Source: Cercis canadensis
Taxonomy: Eukaryota > Streptophyta > Magnoliopsida > Fabales > Fabaceae
Assembly: GCA_003255065.1 (NCBI GenBank)
Contig: QAOA01001066.1
Location: forward strand, 2,721,397-2,785,396
Length of the DNA stretch: 64,000 bases
Direction: 5' to 3'
In this document: one piece after another, positions 36,814 through 52,000 of the stretch
How positions within the stretch are numbered: position 1 is the stretch's first letter
How the letters are laid out: each line of letters starts with the position of its first letter
Translations under genes and position numbers: made by a program
The notes under the pieces: model-generated
Database searches by the model: none
What the model saw: only the letters and a program-made list of their open reading frames with translations
What the model was told of the DNA's origin: nothing

Positions 36814-38967
36814 ACCTAGTTGTTTTGAAAAACTTAGTGACCTAGATACTTGCTAAGATGGTTTCCTGAGGCAAAAGTTTATCGCTTTTGATTGATTTTT
36901 CTTTGCCCTCAATAAGAATTGGTTGCTCAGCTAACATCAAATCATGCAGTTTCTATGGTCCATAAATGATGGGAGATTTAAGAGGCTTTTGTGGACAATT
37001 CTTTTGAGGTTTAGCGTTTAGTTTGAGCTTACTGAGAGAATAACCCTACTGTTTTTTTTGTTAAATTAGAAGTAGAAACTGCACTATTGATATTAGTTGT
37101 GGACCATAGTTAGGCTAATTAAACAATTCAATTTAGCTGGAAGTGGAACAGTGGTGGCGGAAAATGGAAAACGAACTAACTTCCCCAATTTGAAGCTATG
37201 TTGCTTCAGCATGGATGATCAGCAACTTGAGTAATTACCAATAATTGAAAAGGCACCCCTTTTATGTTTCCAATGATAGCGTAACCACTGGCTCAATTTG
37301 CAAAGAAACAAAGTAGAAAAGTTAGAAAAATAATTCCAGATAAGGTGATTTCTCTAACAAAGAGAAAATTAAACCGTTCAGCTACTTGATCCATGATTTC
37401 ATTTCATTAAATGACTACCCTCTTTGTCAACTAAACAATAACATTTTCTTAAAAAATAAATTAACCATATAAATGAATGAAAAATGATTTTTCTACATCT
37501 AAATTTAAGGTAATAATGTAAATTTGCTATGTACAAAAAAAAAAAAAAAANAAAAAAAAAAAAAAAAAACACTACTCCTAACTTGTCTAATATTTTACTG
37601 AACTGTCTTTAGCTGAAAGCCTGAAACTGTCCCCAAAATGTAGTGTCATCAATTCAAGACTTGAAGTAGAACACATTTTGACTATTAGAGAGTCTGTGTG
37701 TGATCACCAAAAGATTCTCACTTTCCCTTATTACCTAAGCTTCAGCTTGTCTCTGATTTCACATGGAGTTCAGCACCCAGTCGTTTTCATAATGAGCAGG
37801 TGTCATTGCTGCCTTTCAATTATGTGTACTGAATGAATATACTAAACTAGTAAGTAACTATTCTAGGGAAAGAAAGTGTCAAGTGTGGATTAAAAAGCTT
37901 TGAACTTTGAACTAGTGATGTTTCTAGAAGTTTTGTCCGGGTCATCTGGGTTTTGTCCAATTTGTTTACTGGGCTTTGACGTAATCTTATTCAACGAAAT
38001 CAATGGGCTTGGACCCATTTTAAGATGAGCTTGACTCTGATATAATCCGGATAGAACTCAATACAGATAAATCATAAATCCAAGCTGAAAACCAGTCAAC
38101 GATTACATACATTGTTACAAATCTTTTTTTTTTTATCTCTTTTTAAAAAGATTATGGTTTCTTACTTATTATATTTCTATTTTTGTTTCCAGGTGAGTTC
38201 TAGATCCACCCAGTGAGATTGAGGAATGTGTAGCCACCACCTTACGAGTCGGAAGCTTTTAACTTTGGAATTATATATATAACCCATTATTTTATATTTA
38301 ACAATATCATTTTATTATTAATATTGATCTAATTTTGCTATGCTTTTGTGAAATAATATATTTATTCAGATTTTATGTTTGAGGAAAAAAATTAAATATC
38401 CTATTCTGTAATAATTTGTTTATAAAAAAAATAAGCGCATAGAATTTCATGTTTCCCTAATCCCTATCCTTAGCACATCTTATTTGAGGTTCAACCACTT
38501 TACTTCTCTAGTGGTTGAACCATTAATTATCCCTTCCTTAAAAAGTGATAATATAATAAATCATCCTTTTTGTTGTTTGCAATCTTGCAAAGCAAGACAA
38601 TAAACCAAATGTTTGTTGTATTTTAGGGTCAAAAAGATAAGAAGAGGATAAAGTGAGTAAGATAAGTGAAAGAAAGTTTTGGGTTGTCAAATTGAAGAGG
38701 AGGTACGAAAAGTTTTGGTGCACCCTGATATGATCTAGAATGTTCATTGCCCACAAAAGTATAAAAGATCGCACAAATATTTTAATAAGAGCTTGTAACT
38801 CTTTTACACATAACCAAAGCAATGAATTGTCAAACTGCCACATACCCTGTTTTGCATGCTGATCCCAAATGCTGTGCAGCCACGTTTCTGTTCGCCCATC
38901 CCTACCCGCCATCCTTGTCACCCTCTCTCACTCTCTCTTTCTTCTTCTTCTCTCTCTTCAATCACCC
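36814..38967. other. Divergent intergenic region between nsLTP and the CCCH gene
   Basis: Both genes' promoters lie here, with a long AT-rich middle. A poly-A tract with one N is at 37535-37569; no target-site duplication was found around it. No gene seen. Confidence 0.45.
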
Positions 38968-38974
38968 TATATAA
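38968..38974 (+). promoter_or_regulatory. TATA box of the CCCH zinc-finger gene
   Basis: TATATAA after a CT-rich stretch, 118 bp before the ATG, giving a leader of about 85 nt. Confidence 0.6.
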
Positions 38975-39085
38975 CGCACCCCTTGTTTCCCTCCACCTCT
39001 ACATTAATGTCCTTTCTCATATCTCTTTCTCCTTTGTTTCTTTTATCTGAGAGATTCTCTCAAACACAAGGTAGGCATAGCCAAA

Positions 39086-40312
39086 ATGAGCAGTGTCTGT
39101 GCTGAGCAGCATAAGTTCCACCCCTCTTACCATCTCCAGAAGAAATCACTGATCAGAGACATTGACATCCCACCCAGGAAGCTCCTCACTCGGCGTGCCA
39201 ATGCCAGTGCCACCCATGAAGGTGCTGCTGCTGCTGACTCACCACGGTTCTCCTCCGCTGAGGAGACCCTCTTGCAGAAATTCCTTCCCTACAACAACCT
39301 GATGGAGTCTGATGATGATTCTGACCCCTATTCTTCTGATCACTTCCGCATGTATGAATTTAAGGTCCGTCGATGCACCCGTACCCGGAGCCATGACTGG
39401 ACAGACTGCCCATTTGCTCACCCCGGCGAGAAAGCTCGCCGGCGTGATCCCAGACGGTATCACTACTCGGGTACCGTTTGCCCGGAGTATCGCCGTGGTG
39501 GATGCTGCCGCGGTGATAGCTGTGAGTTTGCTCATGGGGTGTTTGAGTGCTGGCTGCATCCAGCTAGGTACCGAACTGAAGCTTGCAAGGATGGCAAGAA
39601 TTGCAAGCGAAAGGTATGCTTTTTTGCTCACACTCCTCGCCAACTCAGGATTTTGCCTGTGAATTCCTACGATTCTTCAGCTGACATTTCATGCAAGAAG
39701 AGCAAATTCTTGAACAACAACTGCTGCTTGTTTTGCCATTGCTCTTCTACTTCCTCTCCAACTTCTACTCTGTTGGGCATGTCTCATTTCTCTCCACCAC
39801 TGTCACCGTCATCGTCCTCTGTCTCGCCGCCTCTTTCGCCGGTCAAACAACGCCGGACTGCAAATGGGTTCTCGCCTATTTCTCGATATAGTGATAGATT
39901 TGGGGGATCTGAGACATCAAGTGGGCTGAATCATGGGATGGTGAGCTACAAAGATGTGCTCACCGAGTTGATGAGCTCCTTGGAGGGTCTGAATTTTTGT
40001 GAAGCTTCACCTGTTTCTGCTCATAAGACATCAAATCTGCCTTGGGTTGATGTTTCTTTTAACTTTGAAGATCAGCAGCAGCAGCAGCACCAGTTCATTC
40101 TTTCACCAACCACTTCTTTCAGTTGTGAAGATCAGCAGCAATTCATTCTTTCACCATCCACTCAGACCCCAACTGCATCTGGGTCTGCAAGTTTTTCCAA
40201 TGGGAACTATTCTAGCAACAAAATCTTCAGCAATGAGAGCAAGGTCGTCACTGATAATGGGTCATCATGCCCAGCCCCAGATCTCGGGTGGGTCAATGAG
40301 CTGCTAATGTAG
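39086..40312 (+). CDS. TZF5-like: RR-type tandem CCCH zinc-finger protein (TZF5-like)
   Basis: Plant tandem CCCH protein, a family tied to RNA turnover in P-bodies and stress granules and to hormone and stress responses. Intronless, 408 aa, as usual for the group. The arginine-rich (RR) region is at about 95-131, including [16 protein letters not shown] and [19 protein letters not shown] finger 1 is C132-X7-C140-X5-C146-X3-H150; finger 2 is C167-X5-C173-X4-C178-X3-H182, 16 residues later. The C-terminal half is serine-, proline- and glutamine-rich, with a leucine-rich [15 protein letters not shown] that may be an export signal (inference). No ankyrin repeats, so it belongs with TZF1-6, not TZF7-11. 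Position between the LTP and ALA2 supports TZF5 (At5g44260, from memory). Confidence 0.92.
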   Translation: MSSVCAEQHKFHPSYHLQKKSLIRDIDIPPRKLLTRRANASATHEGAAAADSPRFSSAEETLLQKFLPYNNLMESDDDSDPYSSDHFRMYEFKVRRCTRTRSHDWTDCPFAHPGEKARRRDPRRYHYSGTVCPEYRRGGCCRGDSCEFAHGVFECWLHPARYRTEACKDGKNCKRKVCFFAHTPRQLRILPVNSYDSSADISCKKSKFLNNNCCLFCHCSSTSSPTSTLLGMSHFSPPLSPSSSSVSPPLSPVKQRRTANGFSPISRYSDRFGGSETSSGLNHGMVSYKDVLTELMSSLEGLNFCEASPVSAHKTSNLPWVDVSFNFEDQQQQQHQFILSPTTSFSCEDQQQFILSPSTQTPTASGSASFSNGNYSSNKIFSNESKVVTDNGSSCPAPDLGWVNELLM

Positions 40313-41095
40313 AGGGGATGACTATCTTGAAGATGATGACGAAAATGGTGACGTTGATGATGATCCCAAGTGTAAATACAGTCGAGCACTATCCCTGGTG
40401 TCTTAATTATTATTGTTTCAAGTTGATTGCTTTCTGCATTTGTTAAAAGTTTGTGAAAATTTCTGTAATTTATGTCTGTAGAACTTGATCTTGTTTCTAT
40501 GTAAAAGGGAAATTGATTCATGAAGTTAAATGAACTATGTTTTGTTTTTTCTCCTGAATTCTTCACTAGATCTTGGCTTAATTATTTATTCTTTAACTTT
40601 TGCTTGTGCTATTACACTACACGTGTTGAACCCAACTTAACGTAATGAACCTATATATCTATGGTTAAAAAATCATGCTTGAGATATTTTGTCATTCTGT
40701 TAGCCTTCGTTAATAATGCTCTTCACACATGGCAACCATGCAAAGTTCATCGTGGCTTCATTTTGGAAAGTTGCAGAAAATTTTATATCCATTTTTACAC
40801 TAGTAACTTTTTCCCTCTTTCTATTCCCAAGAAAAAAAATTACATTTTGTAAGCAATGGCAAGGAAGAAAGGTTATCTAACACGTCTTGGTATGATAGGG
40901 CTCTTTTTGCCAAACATTGAAACATCTTAATTTGTTTTTTAACTGGAAACATGTATATGATGAAGTTGCATCACCAAACAGAGTTTCCGCTCATCTTGCG
41001 CAATCACGCTTGAATTGCATTGTATCATAGTTGGTTAGAATTAATAATGTATATACGGAGTATTAAGATGAAAATTAAGTAGCTGTATTTAATTT

Positions 41096-41099
<4 letters not shown>

Positions 41100-41132
<33 letters not shown>
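41100..41132. repeat. (TA)n microsatellite
   Basis: About 16 TA units in the gap after the CCCH gene. Confidence 0.95.
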
Positions 41133-41136
<4 letters not shown>

Positions 41137-42724
41137 AAATTAATGACATTTATATTTTGTACACTATGTTAAATTTTGCCCAATAAGCATATATATGTTC
41201 ATGGCCTTACCTACTCTCCCCACTCAAACATCACTAATAGCTGCCCACGTAGAAAATATTATGAGCTGAAACATTTGGTTCCCTCTCAACTTCCTTTGCC
41301 ACTCAAAGAGTAAAAGTAACTAGCTACCAAGTAATTTAGAGCTGGCGAATTGATAATTGTTTCTATCCCCTGACTTGAATTGAATTACATTTCTTAGAAA
41401 TTTTTTTTTTTCTTGGGTTTGTGTAGGATGATAACTTATCTCTCTCCCCTATTTCACCCTTCATCATAGACTTGAAATCCAAGAACTCTTTTGATGAGTA
41501 CTTGTGTTCTCTTAAAGACTTGCAAGAACATTGTATACAAGACAAACATAGTCATGCGAGGACCTTGTGTACTGGATATTATTCGCTACCAGAGTTAGTT
41601 GCATTTATTCCCAGTTTAAACTTAAATTATCTAATTAGTTGGGTTTCTTCGAATTTCATAACTCCTATTTGAGTGTGTAGATCCAAAATGGAGTTGGGCT
41701 ATTATTACAGATACGCGTTGCTGTGAATTGGTGGTACATTAAAATCATATAGCAAAATAAGATAGTGTACCACTCTCTGATAGCATATTATTTGTTTCCT
41801 AGGAGGTAAACTTATCTAAAAGACAACTAGAGTGGTGGGGAAATGACCCATAAGGGTGTGTTTGGAATAACTCTTTTGGTGGGGTTTGCTGGCTTGGTGT
41901 GGTACTGGGTTAGGTAGTGATTGCCATAAACTCACACGAAATGGTGTGGGATGGGGGAGCAACCCATGCTAAAACGACTCAAGATAGGGTTTGAGGTCCC
42001 CCATATGCCCTTTAACTTTGGTGTCACAATTTGATTTCCGTTTATTGAAGACATTGAACATAGCTTGAACATAGCTTTTGTGGGACAAGGAACCCATACT
42101 GTGTTATACTTGTGACTTTCTTCACCTGTGAATGAGGTAGAAAGGATTACCGACACCTGTGAATGGATTCATTCATTTTTTGTGATGGGCCTGCAGAATG
42201 CTCTTTTGGTAGATTCTCAATGCTCAGCATACATTGTAATTGATTTCTGACTCAAGTTAGTGAGGATATTACCCTAGCAAATTAATAGCTTGTCTCCTTT
42301 TAGGATTCAAACGAAATTGTCACTAGATTTGCATGCAAGCACAGATTCTGATGTCGGCATCCCTGCAGGTTTAATCTGAGGTACTTACAGAGAAAATAAC
42401 AGAGGCACATGAATTTTGCATATTATTTTCCTTCACATATGTCATTGTCTCTTTAAAGGCCAGAACTTGTCTGTTGTACAAATGCACTAGAAATCCAGTT
42501 GTAAAGGCATGAAAATTGCTTCCATTGCAATTAAAGTGCATGAGATTTTGAGATAGAGGAGGTCTTTGTGGCCTTCTGAGGCTTTTACCTTGAAGTGCAT
42601 ATAAACAGCAAAAGCTCTCCCTTCTCACTTCTCAGTGGGTAAACATAAGGGATTAATAAATAAAGAAAAAATAAAACATCAAGGAGGCTGGTCATTGGCC
42701 GTAGAACAAATATAATATAACAAG

Positions 42725-42728
<4 letters not shown>

Positions 42729-42757
<29 letters not shown>
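42729..42757. repeat. (TA)n microsatellite
   Basis: About 14 TA units, 280 bp downstream of the ALA2 stop codon. Confidence 0.95.
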
Positions 42758-42759
<2 letters not shown>

Positions 42760-43038
42760 AGTCATATAGTAGAGGGGATCCATCACATGCAAGACGAACA
42801 AGAATGATTTTAGATTTTATTAACCAAGGGAGGGGAAAGAAAACTGGAAACAAGAACCTCGGAACTTCGTTGTAGCAAAAGAGTGAGAATTAGACTACAA
42901 CTAAAAAGAAATAAATATTTCTTTAGTAAACAAAAAACTCTAACAATATACAACTTCGTTATGGTTTAGACCAAAGAGAGATATACAACAAAGCTGTGGC
43001 ACCTTACACCTAGAACTCTGTTCCAATTGCTTGTAGAC

Positions 43039-46000
43039 TCAATTGTCCTTTCTTGTGTAGTTAGATAATGAGAGTCTTGACTGTGACTGAAAAAAATCAA
43101 ATGGTGTTCCTGGTCCAAAAGACCTTCTAGTGGAATTTGGAGAATCTGATAACAGAGGTTCATACACAGGATTTCTGATTTTGGGTTGTGTTATTGACAA
43201 GGGAGAAACATCTTTCTCTATAGATCTGGGCTGAGGCTCGATGGTGCCCAAAGACAAAATTGGACCACCGAGACGTTCAGCCTGCTGCAATGTATTTATT
43301 TTGCTTGGTCTATATGTATATCGGAAGTACTTGATGGCTAGAATTGGACCCATCCCGGCTGCAACTGTGACCTGTACGGAATTGCAGATTCCATCAAAAC
43401 ATAATCAATGAGAAGCATACAATGAATTAGGCTCCTCTCTAGGGCCAGGCTTACTATGATCTATTCCACATGAGGCAGAGAAATCTGGATTTCATTCCAA
43501 AAAAAAAAAAGTTCTTTGATATATGCGGTATTAAGAGTTAAGTTTAGGGAGATTTTAGTAGAATGTGAAATTTTATGCTCAAATTTCATACTCTTAAGTG
43601 TTCCACAAGAGGAGCAATTCATAACTTATTAAAAAAAAATGGAAAAGTAAATTCATTTCTGCGAGCAAAAGATGCAAAGGAAAAAAACTTACAAATATTG
43701 TTATCCAATATGATGGTTGTCGACACAACCGAAACATAATTGTATACATCCCTGATGAAGGAAGAGAACTGAAGATCCAGTTGATGACATAAAAGCCAGC
43801 CAAATTGCCCCATATAGCAAGATGTTGCAATATTGTAAAGGAGCTGCAGGAATCAAACAGCAGTCAGGCAGTCGAAGTAGAGAAACTTTTCCAGTAGGTT
43901 TTGAGGCAAGTGCATTTCAAACTAAATTGATTCTTCTCCAAATTGCATCACCAACCAGATAACATTTCCCAATAAAGCAAAAAAGCCAAATTATAAATTC
44001 CCCCCCTTTTCCCCTTGACAATTGAAACTAATATACATCCTCTAGTTCTTTTAATTCTATATTAATAGTATAGTACCCAAGGGCCAAAGCTGAAACTAAC
44101 TAGAAGTAAAGCCACGTTCAATTTTGACAGGCAATAACATCTACAACTACTGAGATTGAAGCTTACTTGGTCTCCATTGTTACCACGAAAGCCTGCAACC
44201 ATATACAACCAGAGAGCGCAACCATTGAAACCTCCTCCATTTCACTTTTCTCATAGGCATAGGCATGTATGCTTATTACAAATACAACTATTGCCTGCAA
44301 ATCACAACCAATAGCGATGGGAAAATACACAGGCATAGAAAGTTCTTGAAACTAAATAATTCATTTTAGCTAGTGCTAAGAACTTAAGCTATTTCATCAA
44401 AATACCGAAAAAAAAAAAAAAAGGAAGGACTCAGGATTATAAGCTTTCCAAGTTCTGTGAAATCATCTCTGTAGTTTTTAAATATTTGATTATTGTCAAT
44501 ATAAATACAAAAGTAATTGTCACAAACAGTACTTACATGGAAGAGAGACCGCCCAAACCATCCAGCAAATGTACTAGGGTTTAGAAGCCTGTTTCAATAT
44601 TTATAGTCAATTCACTGACAACCAATGAAAGTAAGTAAAACTTGTCCGAGAAAAATCATTTAGCATTCAGAAAGAGGAAGGAGGGGGAGATGTCTTCCAT
44701 CTTGGTTGCTTGAAGTGGTTAGCAATAAATTTTTGTTATTCTTTCATAAAATTGATTAACAAACAAAATGGAAATTTTTTGTTGACTAATAGTGAAGTGG
44801 GATTTTCCCAAAAACAAAGAAGAATAACAATCTGAAATATCTAAAACACAATAGCAAATAACAGTGGATTGTCCAACCTCCCCGCTTGGCAATAAAATAA
44901 AATTTGGGGATGCTGCATCACAGTTTCTTCACTAAGATCTTTGTCAAGCACACTGACTAGAACAGGAACACTAGTGTAGAAGACATTATAAGCCATCAAG
45001 CTAACAGAATTGAAAAGACTGGTTCCAGAGACACCTGAAATAAATGAAAAACTGAAAATGCAAACATCAGTACCGAAAATTCGAGAATGGAAAGAAGATT
45101 TTCAGTGCAATATTCACAAGCCTTGAGAACCAAAAAAGGAGAAAAACAATGAGGGACACTGTCCTCATGCTAATTTTTCTTTCCTTTTAGCTTTTTTTAG
45201 CTCCCTGTGGGCTGGCCTTTAAGTACACCAGTGTACATAGGTACTCCAGCCCCTCCAGCAGGGGCATCTATTTTCGAACAACTAGCACTTAAACAAAAAA
45301 AGAAACAAGAAAATAGAAGGGGATTGTTGACAGAGACTCACAAGATTTGGATGAAACATATCAGTAAGGACTTGTAGAATGAATACTGAGAAAGGAATGC
45401 TGTACGGTTGTAAGAATAACGGCCATGGACAAGAATTAATCTTGTCAGGAACCTGAACTCTGCAAATTAAAAGAAGAAAACTAGAGATGATATCCACTAA
45501 GTTTATGCAAATAAAAAAAGAATGAGAACCAGCAATCTGCATTGCACAATTTCCAATCATCAAAGGAGATAAACCTTCCAAAGCATGTTGGACCAAACTA
45601 TGGCTGCTAAGAATAACACAGAAAGCTTATGATAATGGTTGACAACCAAAATTAAACCATAGGAACCAAATATTTGACAAAATCTCAAGGGGAAGATACT
45701 GGGCAAACCACCTTAAAAGTTTCTATATGCATTATGACACTAAATTGCACCTGCATAATTAAAAATAATAATAATTAAAAAAAAAAAAACCTTACTTCCA
45801 ATGCTGTAATCAGCAGCCCTGGCTGCCTGCAATCCTTCTCTCCCACTAATGCCAACACCTATGTCAGCATGTTGTATCATCCTTACATCATTGCCACCAT
45901 CACCAATTGCCAAAGTTCTATAATCACATGATTTTATGATCTCTACAAGCTGCAACAAGTAGTAGTATACAGGATTAACTAGGTTCATTTATTTTCTTAT

Positions 46001-49000
46001 ACATAAAAGAGAAGCAATACAGAAATGATAGCATTATGCATTTTTGAAGAGGGAGATTTGGGAGAAGAAGGATGTAGACACCATACGTATAATTGATATG
46101 GTACATCAAAGTGGGGGATTTTTTAACGTTGGTAAACAAAAATAGACAGTTCAGAAGATGTTGATTCATAGCTTCTGAAATTCTGCTGGTGCATATTTTG
46201 GACCAATAAGCATGACAGTTCCATTGGCAATGATAATTTGGCGTAGGAAATGCTGTGTGATACCTTTAAGAAGGATGCATAAAACGTTTTTGGTGCAAAA
46301 CATTATGAGGAAGAAAGAATCTCCATCATTAGTTTACACCGAGCAACAATTATTACAATAGCAATCAAATTTTAGGTCAGTTATCAATTATAAATTCTTC
46401 CTTTCAAGCTTTGCTTTTAAATTGTAGAATAGTATCCTTAAGGTAAGCATAAAAACCCCATCTTTTTCTTCCCCCTTCATTTTTAATGAGTAAAGTTGAC
46501 CAAATGGAACCAAGGCAGGGCAGGCCCTGCATGTCAGATTATACAACAGGGAGAAAGGAAGACAAGAAATGGAAGGTAAATAAATCCTTTAAACAACAGG
46601 GGACCAAAGTATGTGCAGAAAAAGTTGGAAAAAAGACCTGTGCTTTTTGTGATGGGGTCACACGACAACATATAGCAGTTCTTGACAATATCGCAAGCTC
46701 AGTAAAAGCTTTCCGATAGTGCTTAAGTGCAATCTCAAGAGCCCAGCCATCAATGACAAAAGCCACATCCTGTTAAGGAAATCAAAAGAAAAATAAAAAG
46801 ATGAATTTCAAATCTGTTTAATTATTTTATCCCAACGCATATTTGTTTAACATCAATATTGTACTTTTAGAATACATTACTTAGACTGTAACAAAGAAAT
46901 GACAGTACTTCACAAAACATAATAAAAGGCTTACAGAACATAAATGAAGACAGAAGAAACCCATTGCTTGATTTTAATTTGATAAAGACAGTGTGTAAGC
47001 TATACCTTAGGCTCTGAGGTCGTTATCCTCATTGTAAGAAGCACTCTCTCCAAGCTTCTACGGACCTCATCCTCTGTTTTTCCATCAATTGATAGAAGCT
47101 GTCCCTTTGGCTCTATCAATTTTAAAGAAGAATTGCAATAAAGGATTAGCTCCAGTATTGGTATAATTGACTAAAAAAATTCCAAAGAAGAATGCATAAC
47201 ACCAATGTGCTACAGCTTGTAACAACTAACAACCATAGGCACTCAACTTAAGACTTCTGGTTCGAGAATCAAGATTACAAGATATACAGGTACTTCAAAA
47301 AGGACACTATATGCATAACAAGTAGGTAAGCAGACACAAACAAATCCAATGAGTACATTTGAATGACAAGAAAACTACAGTCATGCTGTTTGATCTCAAG
47401 TCTCAACTACCTGGGGAAATGAAATTGCATGAGAGGGCAATTTGTACGGCAGTATTCTGCTTGTCACCGGTTAGCATCCAAAAATTTATTCCAGCTTTTC
47501 TTAGTGCTTCTATTGTCTCAGGTACTCCATCCTGAAAAATTACAAGAAAGACATGACAAAGGTTGTCATATAAAGCCATGCAGGAAATTCTACTGTTTTC
47601 CCCTTTTCCTGTCAACTATTAAACATAGACAACAATCAAAAAAAAATTAATGAAAATGGCATATATTCACCTGTAAACGATCCTCTATTGCTGTTACACC
47701 AAGAACTTCCAATTTATGCTCTAATCTTTGGCAGACCTCTGCTATTCTCCACTGTGAAAGATAGTGAATCGAAAAAAAATGATTCCTCAGAATTACAGTG
47801 TATGGATAAAATCAGTTGTATGTGCCCTTTACCTCTCTATCAACCAAAGTGCTACTGGCCTCTTTAAACATCAAAGACCATTCTTGATATTCATCTTCCC
47901 TTAACTCACGCCAAGCCAAACATAGTGTACGTAGTCCCAAGTGAGCATATTGCTCAACAGCTTCAATGAAGATCCGGGTTTGCTGACCTGTGGTAAGTAA
48001 TAGTGTCAATAATATAGATAAACAATTGACAATTCAAACACATGAAAGCAGCAGATATACTAAGACCCCCCTTCCCCCCACAAAAAAAGAGTTTGCAAGG
48101 TCCAGAGAAATGGGAAATGAACTCAAATGAAAATAATTTCCAAATCATTCAGCTTTCTTTGATCAATCCTCACTAAAATGGAGATTATAATAGATCAAAT
48201 TTTTATGAAATGTAAAGGTACATATAATCTCTCTCTTTTAAAGTATGATGATTGATATAACGAGTCATGAAATGTGGAATATGAACTGAAAGAAAGTCCC
48301 AATATTTTATAGTACTTAATAACATTAGATTGTCCTAGAATACAAATAAACAGGAGACATTAACGATCATACCAGCTTGAGCATAAGGGAGAATAGCCTC
48401 ATCTGCTCCTTTTGAAAGGAGAATTATCTTCCCATTTTGGGAATCTTTCACCACTACTGACATTCTTTTCCTATCAGAGGTGAATTCTAGGGTTTCCAGG
48501 ACTTCATACTTAATTACTGAAGAATTGAACTTGATTTCTGCAATATTTTGAAGAGAATAATTACATCAAGACAACTAATTGAAGTCGTGCTTTCAAATGA
48601 AATAGAAGGTGACATATACCAAGAATATTTCCATTCTTATTGGAGAAAACCATATGCAATCGAGCAGCAGCATGAACAAGAGCGTCCTCATCCTGAGACT
48701 GTGCCTTATATAATATATCTCCAGCTTTGCTATGTACAACAGTATGAGAAAACAAGAGTCCAAAATTAATTTTGTTTAATACTATCAAAGTAAGATATAC
48801 ACCGTTGCCAACAGTAGTCATATCCCTGAACCACAGCAAGATAAAGGCAGAGTTACCTTTGAGTTGGTATGACAGTATTGCATATTGCCATGATTGTAAG
48901 AAATCTTATGATCTCAGGAGAGCCACTGGAAACTGCTTTGAGAAGCTCTGCATCTGCATATCAAAGGATATGATCAATAAGAAGGTGACACTTGCTACCT

Positions 49001-52000
49001 AGAAGCTATAGAACAACATATATCTGCATAAATTAGTAGTTCTGCAACTATGTTATTAATTACTAATTTAATATCCAGATGCAAAGTCATCTATGTTATA
49101 TCTCCTTATACACCTAAATTCCAGAACACTTCACAATTAAGAAGACAAGTTAAAATACAATTATTACATGACAGAAGGAAACAAGAAATAGTTCCATCAA
49201 GTAAAAAGCCAACCAGACCTGTCAATGCATCCCCATTCTCATTTCCATAGAAATTGCCATTGATACAACATCTTCTAAATATCATCTTATTCTCTGTCAG
49301 GGTTCCTGTTTTGTCAGTCATAATGTACTCAACTTGTCCCAGGTCCTCACTTATTGCTGTACTGCCACATATGACAAAAATCGTTCATAAAAATAGGCAA
49401 AACTACTCAATTCCGAAAGTGGTCAGGGTAATCAGGATTCCTCCCCCACTCACTTTGTTGCATGGGATGGAATACCAGTCTCTGGGTCAATCATCTGATG
49501 GTCCCAATCAATAAACTTTGCATATAAGCTCTTCACTAGATCCAGAGATACCTGCCAGCAATGAACCCATTGGCTATATAAACTTCAGAAATAGTTGCTC
49601 ACAATGCTTACACAAGCTTGTAATAACCCAAAATCAAATAATAATTAGTTGTGGAACAACTATTATCAGTCCACAATCATATTATTTTAGTACGAATTTC
49701 AGTTTAATGACATCCTTTCATTTATTTAGTAAGGTCTTTAAATTCAAACACCTACCTAGATATCTCCGAAGGACTACCACTTCACTTTCTATAGTGCAGG
49801 ACTTTTTGGAATAACACTAGGAAAAATAATAGGCATACCAAACCATATAATAAATTATGATGCCAAAATCTATCCACCAGCTTACCTTAATTGATATGGG
49901 TATCATGATTGAACAGAGAAGCTCAAATCGCAGGGGGATGATCAATAGTTCAAACCAAGGCCCTTCGTTTGGGTAAAGAACATACCATTGCTACAAGAAA
50001 TAAAGAAAGAAAATAGGCATCAGGCTACACCTATATGCATATTAAAAATAACATTGCAAAACATTAAACTAAAGGAGGAGTAAAACAACAAGTAAAGACC
50101 AAATAGAAAGGCCCCTATGAAGAGAAACCAGGATGCAATGACATCCACTAAAACAAGGATTGCAAGAATTATCAGCTCAAATTAACCAAAAGATGTGCCC
50201 TCATCAAGTCTACTATTTACACTCAACAAATAGTTTGCAATTTCATATCAAACACCAAGCAACAAGCCAAGCAGACATACTTTTATAAGCAATAAACTGA
50301 ACATCACATGAAAAACCACCGGACACCTGCTATGCAAGTAGAAGGATGAGGACATTATTGAAATACAAACATTGCAAAGACAAGCAAACATATTCCAACA
50401 AGTATACAGCATGACCATGAAACAATTCTCAGTACTTAAAAAAGATAAGATCAGAAATTGAGACATACTTTCTTTGCTTCTGTATCCTTCCAAACATTAC
50501 CCGCTATGCCAAGAACCATAACAACCACGATTTGGAATATAAATATAGCACAAGTCAACTTGTCGATCATAGCATCCATAGCAGTGAGCTTTGGTTCTGG
50601 TATACCTCTACTCATCCCCAGCTTGGTTTCATTGCCTAAAGAAATAGAGCATGTGGCAGATACAAAATTTAAACTTTTGTGGAAACTAGTGTAAGGTCCC
50701 AAGAGTTTATGTTGTATAGGAGCTTGCCTGTATACACAGCCACTCCACATGCCCACTCTGTGTTCCGCAAATAACATGACTGAAGAATTGTGTTTTTTAT
50801 GGTTAAAGGGCATATATCATTATCAATAAATGGGGGGAACAACCGCATATTTGCATCAAATCTTCTGATGTCCTTATCTGGACTAGGACACTCAATTACA
50901 CCCTGGAAACAGAGGTAGCAGTAATTTAATTTCCTATATAATAACTTTTGAGAGCAAAATTCCATTTACTTTAGAAAAATTCTTACCTTGATTTTATGCA
51001 ACAGTTCAATATCTATTCCCATGCAAGCAGAAGGTATGACCCGAGTTTTCAGATCAGTTTCACCATCTAGGGCAGCAGTCTGGATAATATGTCATAGCAT
51101 CAGGTCCTTTAAATGTATAAAATAAATTATATCACTTTGAGAGAGAAATTCCAACATGTTTGATGGCATAATTACCTCTATATAACAAACTCCCTGTGGA
51201 TCAGAGGTACCAATCAAAACAAGGTCACAAGGCACTTCATCATTTTCACGTAGCCATACTATATTACCTACACGAATATCCTGGGCTTCAATCTACAAGA
51301 ATACCACCAATGCAACACCACCACCACCACCCCCATCCCACCGAAAAGGAGAAAAGAAACAGTTAGATTTACAGATCTAAAGTAAAGGAATATATTATAT
51401 ATATGATAAGCTTAAAAATCACAAAGCCTATATAACTCTTTTTAGCTACAAGGTGGATGCCACATAAAAAATAATGTAATGGTATAGAATGATGCCTCAA
51501 CAGATCTTCGGGAGAAGGATAAAATTTATCTCTACGATTCTTACAGGTAAACTGAAAATGGTGCATGAGAATATGCTCAGACTAACAGAATGATTTCCGC
51601 AGTATGGGAAACAATAAACAAGGCAGTAATTGCCAATGAGTGGATACACTCGATACTGTGCAACTAAAGTCCTGATTGTTTGTAAAATAGATGTATAATA
51701 CTGTTATCATTTGCTGTTTTATTCATATGTATAGAAGAAAAAATGGTAAGCATCCCATATTGATGTTAAACTACTTCTTTTCTTTTCTCTGCCCCTTCTG
51801 TAGTCCTTTTATTCGAAAAGAATATAAGTTAAGTTACTTTCAGCAGTATATGATGGTAAAGCAAATCAAAACATACAATTAGTCTACACAAGAATGAACC
51901 AATCAAACTTGCACTATCTTTAACCTTTTCAAGCATAAAATCAGAAAAAATCAGTTTAGAAAATAAACTTAGGATGCATGTTATTTGAGGAATATAATTC

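Larger units (their letters stand above)
40313..43038. other. Intergenic region between CCCH gene and ALA2
   Basis: 3' UTRs of two convergent genes plus 2 kb without a recognised gene. TA microsatellites lie at 41100-41132 and 42729-42757. GGGTGTGTTTGGAATAACTC near 41855 looks like one end of a hAT-type MITE, but no partner end was found. The minus-strand 85-codon frame at 42371-42628 is not recognised. Confidence 0.4.

Noticed and set aside
37535-37569. Poly-A tract as the tail of a retroposon
   Set aside because: Unlike 30385-30556, no direct repeats flank it.
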